From: Aquibaculum arenosum
Lineage (GTDB): Bacteria; Pseudomonadota; Alphaproteobacteria; Kiloniellales; DSM-21159
Direction: 5' to 3'
NCBI RefSeq assembly: GCF_029222965.1
Contig: NZ_JARHUD010000006.1
Location: 248,001-312,000 of the forward strand
DNA length: 64,000 nucleotides
The position numbers and the translations under genes are program-made. The notes beneath the pieces are model-generated. The model worked only from the letters and a program-made list of their open reading frames with translations. It was not told where the DNA came from and ran no database searches. This document shows, piece by piece, positions 1 through 7,571 of this stretch. Numbering within the stretch: the first letter of the stretch is position 1; the number at the start of each line of letters is the position of its first letter.

Positions 1-8
1 TCAGAGCA

Positions 9-1022
9 ATGGGCTACAAGGTGGCGGTGGTCGGAGCCACCGGAAATGTCGGGCGCGAGATGCTGACGACGCTGGCGGAGCGGGAGTTTCCGGCCGACGA
101 GGTCTACGCGGTCGCTTCGGAGCGTTCGGCCGGGGCCGAAGTTTCCTTTGGCGAGGACGATGTGCTGAAGGTCCAAGACCTCAGCCACTTCGATTTTTCC
201 GGCGTCGACATCGCGCTCTTCTCCTCCGGCGCCAAGGTCTCTGAGGAGTTCGCTCCGCGGGCAGCGCGGGCGGGAACGGTCGTGATCGACAACAGCTCCC
301 ACTACCGCATGGACCCGGACGTGCCGCTGGTGGTGCCCGAGGTCAATCCCGACGCCCTGCCCGGCTATGCCCGCAAACACATCATCGCCAACCCGAACTG
401 CTCGACGATCCAGCTTGTGATGGCGCTCAAGCCGCTGCACGACTTGGCTCCCATCGAACGGGTCATTGTCTCGACCTATCAGTCGACCTCAGGTGCCGGC
501 CGCGAGGCCATGGACGAACTCTTCACCCAGACCCGCGGCATCTTCGTCAATGACCAGATGAAGCGCGAGCACTTCACCAAGCAGATCGCCTTCAACGTCA
601 TCCCCCACATCGACAGCTTCATGGAGGATGGTGCCACCCGCGAGGAGTGGAAGATGATGGCGGAGACCAAGAAGATTCTGGACCCCCAGATACGGCTCCA
701 CGCCACCTGCGTGCGGGTGCCGGTTTTCATCGGCCACGCCGAGGCGGTCCACGTGGAGTTCGGCACGCCGCTGGACGAAGACGAGGCCCGCTCCGTCCTT
801 CGCAAGGCGCCGGGGGTGACGGTGGTCGACCATCGTGTGGACGAGGGCTACGTCACCCCGGCGGAATGCGCCGGCGAGGATGCGGTCTTTATCAGCCGCC
901 TGCGCACCGACCCCACGGTGGAGAACGGGCTCGCGTTTTGGGTGGTCGCGGACAATCTGCGCAAGGGCGCCGCCCTCAACACGGTGCAGATCGCCGAAAC
1001 GCTGGTGAGCGCCTACCTGTAA
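9..1022 (+). CDS. asd: Aspartate-semialdehyde dehydrogenase
   Basis: Cytosolic enzyme that reduces aspartyl-4-phosphate to aspartate semialdehyde with NADPH, the branch point to lysine/diaminopimelate, threonine and methionine. The 337-residue protein has the usual family length. It opens with the Rossmann motif GATGNVGREML (about residues 9-19) and carries the catalytic cysteine in NPNCST (C131). The tract GAGREAM and the following dimerisation domain are intact. The first eight bases of the window hold no recognisable full ribosome site, so the upstream context is cut. It converges on the acyl-CoA ligase gene, 22 bp away. It is a housekeeping gene and probably unrelated to the catabolic cluster that follows. 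Confidence 0.97.
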   Translation: MGYKVAVVGATGNVGREMLTTLAEREFPADEVYAVASERSAGAEVSFGEDDVLKVQDLSHFDFSGVDIALFSSGAKVSEEFAPRAARAGTVVIDNSSHYRMDPDVPLVVPEVNPDALPGYARKHIIANPNCSTIQLVMALKPLHDLAPIERVIVSTYQSTSGAGREAMDELFTQTRGIFVNDQMKREHFTKQIAFNVIPHIDSFMEDGATREEWKMMAETKKILDPQIRLHATCVRVPVFIGHAEAVHVEFGTPLDEDEARSVLRKAPGVTVVDHRVDEGYVTPAECAGEDAVFISRLRTDPTVENGLAFWVVADNLRKGAALNTVQIAETLVSAYL

Positions 1023-1031
1023 TCGCGCTGA

Positions 1032-1058
1032 CGCGGGGAGAGCCTCACTCTCCCTGCG
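1032..1058. terminator. Hairpin between converging genes
   Basis: An 11-bp stem with one mismatch (arms 1032-1042 and 1048-1058) and a 5-base loop lies at the convergent ends of asd and the acyl-CoA ligase gene, overlapping the last codons of the latter. No T-run follows on either side, so it could be a factor-dependent terminator or simply chance GC-rich symmetry. Confidence 0.3.
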
Positions 1059-3132
1059 CCACCTCCACCAGGGCATCGAGAGCAACCGCACCCTCGGCCG
1101 AGACCAGCAGCGGGTTGACATCGATCGAGCGCACCCGCCCTTCGCCTGCCGCAAGCACGGCTCCCACGGCTTGGGCCGCCCGGGCGACAGCCGCGGCATC
1201 CAGCGGCGGCTTGCCACGCACGCCCTCGAAGAGCGGCGCGATCCGCAGGCCAGCCAGGGCCCGTCGCACGTCAGCCTCGTCGAAGGGTGGCAGCAGCAGG
1301 GCGGTGTCCGGCATGGCCTCGACCAGGATGCCGCCGTCGCCGAGCATCACCACCGGTCCGAACACCGGGTCGATGCGCCCGCCCACGACCAGTTCCCGCT
1401 CGCCAGAGGTCATCCGTGCGGCCAGCACACCCTCGAAGGCATGGCCCAGGTCTTCGACGCCGGCCTTAATCTCGGAGAAGGCGGTCTCGACCGCGGCCGC
1501 GTCGGAAAGGCGCAGGCGCACCAGCCCATACTCGCTCTTGTGCGGCAGCGCCGCCGAGCAGGCCTTGAGCACCAGCGGTGAATCCGCCGCGTTCAGAAAG
1601 GCCACAGCCTCGTCCGCCGTCTGGCACAAACGCCGCTCGACACCTGTCAGCCCCTCAGCCTCCAGCATCGAAAGCGAGCGGTGCTCGTCGAGGAATGCGG
1701 TCTCCTCCACCGCCTTTTCTGCCGTCGCCAGCGCCGGACGGCTCAGCGCGCCGCCGCGGCTGGCCGCCAACAGTTCGTGGTGTGCTGCGAACTGGGCAAG
1801 CGCGGCCACCGCCTCGTCCTCGGTCTCAAAGGCCGGCACGCCAAGTTCGGTGAAGGCGGCGCGCACCTTGGGCTGGGGCGCGGCCAGCACCACGGGCTTG
1901 CCGCTCTGCTTCAGGAAGTCGGCCGTATCAGAGGCAAAGCGCGGGTAGTCATAGCCGCGCCCGCTCACCGGAATGCCGATCAAGAACATGTCCACGGCCG
2001 GGTCGGCACCAACCACCGGCAGCACCCGGCTGAACAAGCCGCTGTCGGTCAGCAGGGCCGCGGTGATGTCTATGGGGTTCCGGGCCGAGGCAAAGGAGGG
2101 CAGGATGGACCGCAAGTCCGCCTCGGTCTGCTCCGCCAACTGGGCCAGCGGCAGGCCGGCGCGGTCAGCTGCGTCAGCCGCCAGCACGCAGGTGGCGCCG
2201 CTGTTGCTGATCACCGCCAGATTGCGGCCCGCCGGCTTCCAGCCCTGCAGGTAAAGTTCCGCCGCCTGGACCAGGTCGAGCACGCCGTCGGCCCGCCAAA
2301 TGCCGTGTTTCTCCAGGAAGGCATCCACCACCCGGTCCGCCGTGGCGATGGCCCCGGTGTGCGAGGCAGCGGCGCGTTGCCCGTCCTGGGAGCGGCCGGA
2401 CTTGAGCGCGATGATCGGCACACCCCGCTCCCGCCCGATGGCGGCCGCCCGGGCCAGATGCTCCGGATCGGTCAGCGTCTCAAGATAGAGCAGCAGCAGC
2501 TTGACGTCCGGGTCCTGGATCACTGCGGCGGCAAGCTCGGACACCGTCACGTCGCAGTCATTGCCGGTAGCATGGACGTGGCGCACGCCGATGCCGCGCT
2601 CGCGCAACAGGCCATAGGGCACGACGCTCATGGCGCCGCTCTGGCTGATGCAGGCCACCGGCCCATCCTGGGGCTGGGCCTCGATGAACATGGTGGAGAA
2701 GGAGAGGATGGCGCCCGTGCCGAAGTTGGCCAGGCCCTGACTGTTCGGACCGACGAGGCGCATGCCTGCCGCATTGGCGAGTTTGCGCAGGCGCGCCTCC
2801 TCGGCCTTGCCCTCCGGTCCGGTCTCGCCGAAGCCGCTGGCCATGATGACGGCGGCCTTCACACCCTTCGCCGCGCAGGCCTCGATGGCCTCCACGGCCG
2901 TCTGGCCGGCAACCGCGATGATGGCCGCATCGGGCACTTCCGGCAGGTCGGCGATGGAGGGATAGGCCGGCAGCCCCTGTACGGTCTCGCGGCCGGGGTT
3001 CACCGGCAGGATGCGGCCGGTGAACCCGAATTCCTGCAGGTAGCGGATCGGCCGCCCGCCAATCTTGTCGGCATTGTCGGAGGCACCGATGATGGCGACG
3101 CTGCGCGGCGCCAGTAAGGCTTCAAGGCTCAT
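1045..3132 (-). CDS. NDP-forming acyl-CoA ligase (acetate--CoA ligase family)
   Basis: A 695-residue single-chain ligase of the ADP-forming acyl-CoA synthetase family, which makes an acyl-CoA from a carboxylate, CoA and ATP through a phospho-histidine intermediate. An N-terminal CoA-binding Rossmann domain starts at SVAIIGASDN. The succinyl-CoA-ligase-like middle has the expected phospho-histidine in AASHTGA. A C-terminal ATP-grasp domain follows from about residue 470. It starts directly after the DUF35 gene stop with no gap, as the last gene of the long minus-strand operon that begins at livK. Context suggests it activates the imported acid or re-esterifies a released intermediate. The substrate cannot be read from sequence. 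Confidence 0.9.
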   Translation of the reverse strand: MSLEALLAPRSVAIIGASDNADKIGGRPIRYLQEFGFTGRILPVNPGRETVQGLPAYPSIADLPEVPDAAIIAVAGQTAVEAIEACAAKGVKAAVIMASGFGETGPEGKAEEARLRKLANAAGMRLVGPNSQGLANFGTGAILSFSTMFIEAQPQDGPVACISQSGAMSVVPYGLLRERGIGVRHVHATGNDCDVTVSELAAAVIQDPDVKLLLLYLETLTDPEHLARAAAIGRERGVPIIALKSGRSQDGQRAAASHTGAIATADRVVDAFLEKHGIWRADGVLDLVQAAELYLQGWKPAGRNLAVISNSGATCVLAADAADRAGLPLAQLAEQTEADLRSILPSFASARNPIDITAALLTDSGLFSRVLPVVGADPAVDMFLIGIPVSGRGYDYPRFASDTADFLKQSGKPVVLAAPQPKVRAAFTELGVPAFETEDEAVAALAQFAAHHELLAASRGGALSRPALATAEKAVEETAFLDEHRSLSMLEAEGLTGVERRLCQTADEAVAFLNAADSPLVLKACSAALPHKSEYGLVRLRLSDAAAVETAFSEIKAGVEDLGHAFEGVLAARMTSGERELVVGGRIDPVFGPVVMLGDGGILVEAMPDTALLLPPFDEADVRRALAGLRIAPLFEGVRGKPPLDAAAVARAAQAVGAVLAAGEGRVRSIDVNPLLVSAEGAVALDALVEVAQGE

Positions 3133-3507
3133 TTATTCTTCCCGGCTGGAACGATCGAAACGAAGCAGGCTACGCTCTCCATGGGGCGCGAAGGACAGAC
3201 TCACCCGTTCGCCCGGCTTGAGGTCAAGGCCAGCGTGGCCCATCACCCGCATGCCCTCGTCGAGATCGACGAGGGCGATGGCGTAAGGCACCTTCTCGCG
3301 ATAGTCAGGCGTGGGCGCACGGTGCAGCACGCTGTGCGCGGCAACGCGACCGCCACCCGCAGCCGTCTTCCACTCCAAGTCCTCACTGCCGCAGCGGCTG
3401 CAAAAGCCGCGCACGAAGGCCTGGTGATGGTCGCAGGCGCGGCAGGATTCATAGGCCAGCTTGCCCTCGGCGGCGTCCTGGCGGTGGCGCTCGATCAACT
3501 CTTGCAT
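3133..3507 (-). CDS. DUF35 zinc-ribbon/OB-fold protein, thiolase partner
   Basis: Small 124-residue protein with an N-terminal rubredoxin-like zinc ribbon (C22, C25, C36, C39) and a C-terminal OB fold with the typical PYAIALVDLDEG core. DUF35 proteins form stable complexes with thiolase-fold enzymes and help bind the acyl-CoA. Its gene starts 4 bp after the stop of the thiolase gene and abuts the ligase gene, which supports a heteromeric thiolase-DUF35 complex. This is the first of two such pairs in the window. Confidence 0.9.
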   Translation of the reverse strand: MQELIERHRQDAAEGKLAYESCRACDHHQAFVRGFCSRCGSEDLEWKTAAGGGRVAAHSVLHRAPTPDYREKVPYAIALVDLDEGMRVMGHAGLDLKPGERVSLSFAPHGERSLLRFDRSSREE

Positions 3508-3511
3508 GGTC

Positions 3512-4657
3512 TCACTCCCGGGTCAGAACCAGGCTGACGTGCGAGGAAAGCACGCCGCCGTCACCATGGACGAAACCGACATCCAGCGGCCGGTCGATCT
3601 GCCGCTCCCCGGCACCGCCGCTCATCTGCCGCACCACCTCGACCAGATGCGCCATCCCGCCAGCCACACCAGAGTGCCCGAAGGAGAGCAGCCCGCCGTG
3701 GGTGTTGAGCGGGAGGGGGCCGTCGGGCTCGAAATGCCCCTGCCGCGCCAACGCCGCAGCCTGCCCGCGCGCGGCGAAGCCGATCTCCTCCAAGAGGATG
3801 GTCACCGTGATGGTGAAGGAGTCATAGACGCCGGCCACCTGTACCTCGGAGACCGAGAGACCAGTCTGCTCGAAGGCCTGCTGTGCCGCGGTCGCCCCGC
3901 CGAAGGCGTCTAGGCTCGGGGCAGCGCTGATGTGCTGGTGTGTGTGGGCCTGACCGGCGCCGGCGAGGCGCACGCCTTTGGCACGGCCTTCGTCCGCCGT
4001 GACCAGGACCGCAACGCCACCATCTGAGATGGGGCAGCAGTCCATCAGCTTCAGCGGCGAGGCGATGGGCCGCGAGGCCATGACATCGGCCACCGTGATG
4101 GGATCGCGCAGCTGCGCGCCGGGATGCCGGCCGGCATTGCGGCGCATCAGCACCGCCATCTCCGCCAGGTCTTCCTCGCTGATGTCGTAGGCACCCATGT
4201 AGGCAGACGCCAGGAGGCCGTAGTAGCCCGGTATCGTCGCGCCGAAGGGCACCTCGAACTCTGCATGACCGACCTGGGCCAGGGTCTGAATGGCGCTGTC
4301 ACGGCCGCCGGGGTTGGTCAGCCGGTTCTCCCCCGCCACCACCAGCACGTTGCGGCACTGCCCGCTTTCCACCAGCAGTTTGGCCAGCATCACCAGGGCA
4401 CAGCCCGTCGCCCCGCCGAGTTGGATAGCGTGGCAGTAGCGCGGCGAAAGCCCAAAGTGTTCGGCAAACAGTGTCGCCAGCATGAGATGCGGCATGGCGG
4501 TGGAGTAGCCGGTCAACAAGCCGTCTATCTCACCGCGCTCGAAACCGCCATCGGCAAGCGCCGCGGCCGCCGCCTGCGACATGAGATCGAGACTGTCCCG
4601 CCCCTCGAGACGGCCAAAAGGCGTATCGCCGACCCCGGCGATCCAGGCCTGCTTCAT
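3512..4657 (-). CDS. Thiolase-family acyl-CoA acyltransferase (SCP-x type, with active-site Cys)
   Basis: 381-residue thiolase-fold protein starting at MKQAWIAGVGDTPF. The open frame runs further upstream, but this ATG fits the family N-terminus and lies 11 bp after the preceding gene. The nucleophilic cysteine is present in GGATGCAL (C86), and NTHGG, GHSGVAGG and HGDGG supply the C-terminal active-site loops. Expected reaction: CoA-dependent thiolytic cleavage of a 3-ketoacyl-CoA in a beta-oxidation-type route. The DUF35 gene follows at once and probably encodes its obligate partner. The substrate is unknown; the operon suggests an imported cyclic or branched acid. Confidence 0.88.
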   Translation of the reverse strand: MKQAWIAGVGDTPFGRLEGRDSLDLMSQAAAAALADGGFERGEIDGLLTGYSTAMPHLMLATLFAEHFGLSPRYCHAIQLGGATGCALVMLAKLLVESGQCRNVLVVAGENRLTNPGGRDSAIQTLAQVGHAEFEVPFGATIPGYYGLLASAYMGAYDISEEDLAEMAVLMRRNAGRHPGAQLRDPITVADVMASRPIASPLKLMDCCPISDGGVAVLVTADEGRAKGVRLAGAGQAHTHQHISAAPSLDAFGGATAAQQAFEQTGLSVSEVQVAGVYDSFTITVTILLEEIGFAARGQAAALARQGHFEPDGPLPLNTHGGLLSFGHSGVAGGMAHLVEVVRQMSGGAGERQIDRPLDVGFVHGDGGVLSSHVSLVLTRE

Positions 4658-4668
4658 GCCTCCCCTTC

Positions 4669-5757
4669 TCACCCCGGTAGCAGCCGTTCGCGCTGCATGC
4701 GTTGCAGCCACCAGGCCAGGGCGTCTTCGGTGTCCAGGCAATCGTGGAAGCCGTGGCTGCGGATCTTGATGGTGCTGAGCGACTGAGGCTTCGGGTGGGT
4801 GTGGCCGTGGCCGAAGGTGCGGTCGGTGAAGGCCCAGGAGCTGCCGACCAGACGCTGCAGCGAAGGCTCCACAAGCCCATGTTCGGCCGCGATTTCCGCC
4901 CAAAGGCCTTCCTGCTTGGGCATTTCGGTTTCCAAGCGCTGGGCCTCGGGCTCGGGCGCGTACTCCATGTTGAAGACCTCCGCCACGCGCGGGAAGAGGT
5001 GCTGCCAGACCAGGGCATCGCCGTTGTGGACATTGTAGGTCTCATTGGCCGCCACCGGCGCTTCGGCGGCCCAGGCCATGGCCCGGGCGACGAGGCGGGA
5101 GTCCGTGGCCTCGTTGACGCGCTCACCCGTGCCGCCGGGGAAGGCCAGCGCCAAGCCCTGCTTGCGGCGCAGGGCGGCGTAGACGCCGATGGCCGCCACT
5201 GCGTTCATTGGGCTGCCGTGCGCGAATCCCAACACCGCCTGCGGCCGGAAGATGGTGAAGCTCCAGCCTTTGCCCCGCTGGCGTTCCCGGATCCAGTCCT
5301 CCTGCAGCCAATAGAAGTTCTCATGCGCATGGCGCGGCCAGCGTTCCTTGGTGGGCACCGGCGCCGGCTCGATGTGCACGCCATAGGCCTTGGCCCCCTG
5401 CAGCAGAGAGATGTGCTGCAGCTTCGGCGCAGCGGCTTCCAGCGGCTCCAGCAGGTTTTGCAGCATGGCGAGGTTGACCGCCATCTGCTCCTGGTCGCGC
5501 CAGCCGGCGATCAGGTCCGGCTTCTCGTAGAGCGCGGCATAGACCACATGGGTCACGTCCGACAGCGACCCGAAGGCCGCCTCGCAGGCGGCCCGGTCGG
5601 TCAGGTCGACGGAGAGAAAGCGCGCCTTGGTGGGGAAGTTGGGCGCGCGGCGCGACACGCCGATGACGTCCCACTCGCCCAGGCTCTCGAAGTGCTCGAC
5701 GGCGGCGCGGCCGAGCAGGCCCAGCGCACCGGCCACCAGAACGGTTTTGCGGCTCAT
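4669..5757 (-). CDS. PRISE-type short-chain reductase (progesterone 5-beta-reductase/iridoid synthase-like)
   Basis: 362-residue extended SDR. The NAD(P)-binding glycine motif is VAGALGLLGRA at residues 8-18. The tract ENFYWLQED in mid-protein matches the NFYY-type signature that carries the catalytic tyrosine in PRISE enzymes, which reduce C=C bonds of enones by 1,4-addition. Bacterial members are usually annotated only as SDR or NAD-dependent epimerase. It sits between the cyclase and thiolase genes with short gaps (31 and 11 bp), so it likely reduces an unsaturated ketone or CoA intermediate of the pathway. Activity on enones is inferred from the motif. Confidence 0.82.
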   Translation of the reverse strand: MSRKTVLVAGALGLLGRAAVEHFESLGEWDVIGVSRRAPNFPTKARFLSVDLTDRAACEAAFGSLSDVTHVVYAALYEKPDLIAGWRDQEQMAVNLAMLQNLLEPLEAAAPKLQHISLLQGAKAYGVHIEPAPVPTKERWPRHAHENFYWLQEDWIRERQRGKGWSFTIFRPQAVLGFAHGSPMNAVAAIGVYAALRRKQGLALAFPGGTGERVNEATDSRLVARAMAWAAEAPVAANETYNVHNGDALVWQHLFPRVAEVFNMEYAPEPEAQRLETEMPKQEGLWAEIAAEHGLVEPSLQRLVGSSWAFTDRTFGHGHTHPKPQSLSTIKIRSHGFHDCLDTEDALAWWLQRMQRERLLPG

Positions 5758-5788
5758 CCTCTCGTTCCCCTCTTCGAACTGTTGGTAA

Positions 5789-6838
5789 TCACACCGTGGC
5801 GACCGGCTGGGCCGGCGAGCCCACCGCGCCGGGCAGGCGCAGCGGCGGTGCGGTCAAGAAGAAGCGGTTGCGCTGATTATCGCGCAGCCAGGCGGCAAGC
5901 TCGCTCAGGTACCAGAGCTCGCCCAGGTGGATGCCCAGCTTGAAGAGGCAGAGCTCATGCAGCGGCAAGGCGGCGTGCCGCCCCTCGCCCGGCGCGGAGG
6001 GGTAGTCCTCCACCGCATAGTTATCGGCGATGAGGCAAGCGATGCCGCTGTCGGCGATCCACTGCTGCAGTCGCTTGTCCCGCCCGTCCAGAGCCGCACA
6101 TGAGCGGTTCAGCCGCTCCAGGTCAGGCTTGCGCTGCATGCCCAGGATGACGTCGGCGAAGCCGGTGTGCAGGCAGAGCAGATCGCCCTCCTCCACGCTC
6201 ACGCCGTCGGCCTCCATGACGCGCATGAGTGTGTCGTAGCCAACCCGGGTGCGCTCATCGCCGAGGTGGTGGCGCAGATCGACCAAAACGCCGCGGCCCT
6301 GCACCACCTTGGCGGCCATCTTGTCGATGCCCAAACGCTTGGCTTCAACGCCTTCGAAGGGCGAACAGGCGCCCGATTCGGCATGCTCATGGGCGTTGGC
6401 CGGGCCGATCACGTCCTCACCGCCGCGCCAGCCGTTGTAGTAGACGACCTCTGCCTCGCCATCGCCGTCAGCGTCGAAGAGTGCGCCGACGTGGCTGAGC
6501 GCGTCCCACTGGCTGGAATACTGGGTGTGGAGCAGCACCGCATCGTCACTGATGACGTCGGTGAAGGGTGCCTCTTCCCAGGTCAGGGGGTAGTTGTAGT
6601 TCGGCTTGCCCTCGCGCACCGTCGCGAAACGCCGCGGCGGATGGCGGCGCGGGTTGAGGAGGTTGCCACCGGGATAATCAAGCGGCAGCGACAGGCAGAA
6701 GGTCCGCCCCTCCCGGACCTCACCGACCGCGCGCTTCACCCGCTCGGGCGTGAGCAGGTTGAGGCGGCCCAGTTCGTCGTCCGGGCCGAAGTCACCCCAG
6801 TTCGAACCCTCCGGGCGATTTTTCCAACGCTGGGTCAT
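5789..6838 (-). CDS. Cyclase-family (kynurenine formamidase-like) metal-dependent hydrolase
   Basis: 349-residue member of the cyclase superfamily. The metal-binding region reads QWDALSHVG after HTQYSS, the pattern of the longer cyclase subfamily rather than HxGTHxDxP of classical kynurenine formamidase. DLRHH and HTGF segments supply further ligands. Enzymes of this group hydrolyse amides or ring C-C/C-N bonds, including in degradation of cyclic compounds. It lies 22 bp after livF and 31 bp before the PRISE reductase, so it is part of the catabolic operon. A ring-opening hydrolase is the simplest reading. Confidence 0.85.
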   Translation of the reverse strand: MTQRWKNRPEGSNWGDFGPDDELGRLNLLTPERVKRAVGEVREGRTFCLSLPLDYPGGNLLNPRRHPPRRFATVREGKPNYNYPLTWEEAPFTDVISDDAVLLHTQYSSQWDALSHVGALFDADGDGEAEVVYYNGWRGGEDVIGPANAHEHAESGACSPFEGVEAKRLGIDKMAAKVVQGRGVLVDLRHHLGDERTRVGYDTLMRVMEADGVSVEEGDLLCLHTGFADVILGMQRKPDLERLNRSCAALDGRDKRLQQWIADSGIACLIADNYAVEDYPSAPGEGRHAALPLHELCLFKLGIHLGELWYLSELAAWLRDNQRNRFFLTAPPLRLPGAVGSPAQPVATV

Positions 6839-6860
6839 GGTTTGCTTCCTTCCTCTCGGC

Positions 6861-7571
6861 TCAGAAGAGCTGCATCAGCTTGACGTGGTCCTGCAGCGGC
6901 TCCGGCGCGCCCTCGTAGACCACTTCTCCGGTCTTGATCACCGCGGCACGGTGCGCGATGGGCAGGGACAGGGGCACGTTCTGCTCGATGATCAGGATCG
7001 AGGTGCCGAAGCGCTGGTTGATCTCGGTGATGCTGCTCATCACGCGCTCGACCAGATTGGGCGCCAGGCCGATCGAGGGCTCGTCCAGGATCAGCACCCG
7101 CGGCTCGTGCATCAGCGCCATGCCGATGGCCAGCATCTGCTGCTGGCCGCCAGACAGAGTGCCCGCGGTCTGGCTCGCCCGCTCCTTCAGGATCGGGAAG
7201 AGGCCATTGATCTGCTCCAGGCGCTGCGGCAGCACCGACTTGTCGGGCTCGACGAATCCGCCAAGTTCCAGATTGTCGTGCACCGACAGGCTGCGAAAGA
7301 TGCCGTGGCCCTGTGGCACGAAGGCGATGCCGTCGGCCACGTTGGCTGCAGGCTTGCGCCCAGTGATCTCTTTGCCCTCGTAGAGGACCTGGCCGGCCAT
7401 GGGTGTCATCAGCCCGAAGAGTGCCCGCACGAAGGTGGTCTTGCCGGCGCCGTTGTGGCCGAGGATCAGCAGCACCTCGCCCGTGTTGAGGGACAGGCTG
7501 ACGCCGTTGACGATCTGCTTCTTGCCGTAGCCGGCACAGAGATCGCGCGCTTCCAGGATCGCCGTGCTCAT
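6861..7571 (-). CDS. livF: Branched-chain-type ABC importer ATPase LivF
   Basis: 236-residue ATPase of the high-affinity branched-chain amino acid importer class. Walker A is GHNGAGKTT, the signature is LSGGQQQML, and Walker B is VLILDEPSIGL. The start overlaps the stop of the livM-livG fusion by 4 bp, so the two ATPase domains are translationally coupled. In catabolic clusters of alpha- and betaproteobacteria such importers often carry aromatic or alicyclic acids rather than leucine; the downstream CoA ligase supports that here. Confidence 0.95.
   Translation of the reverse strand: MSTAILEARDLCAGYGKKQIVNGVSLSLNTGEVLLILGHNGAGKTTFVRALFGLMTPMAGQVLYEGKEITGRKPAANVADGIAFVPQGHGIFRSLSVHDNLELGGFVEPDKSVLPQRLEQINGLFPILKERASQTAGTLSGGQQQMLAIGMALMHEPRVLILDEPSIGLAPNLVERVMSSITEINQRFGTSILIIEQNVPLSLPIAHRAAVIKTGEVVYEGAPEPLQDHVKLMQLF

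Noticed and set aside
1681-3117. Long plus-strand frame opposite the acyl-CoA ligase gene
   Set aside because: Low-complexity, Gly/Arg/His-rich composition and complete overlap with a well-supported minus-strand enzyme.
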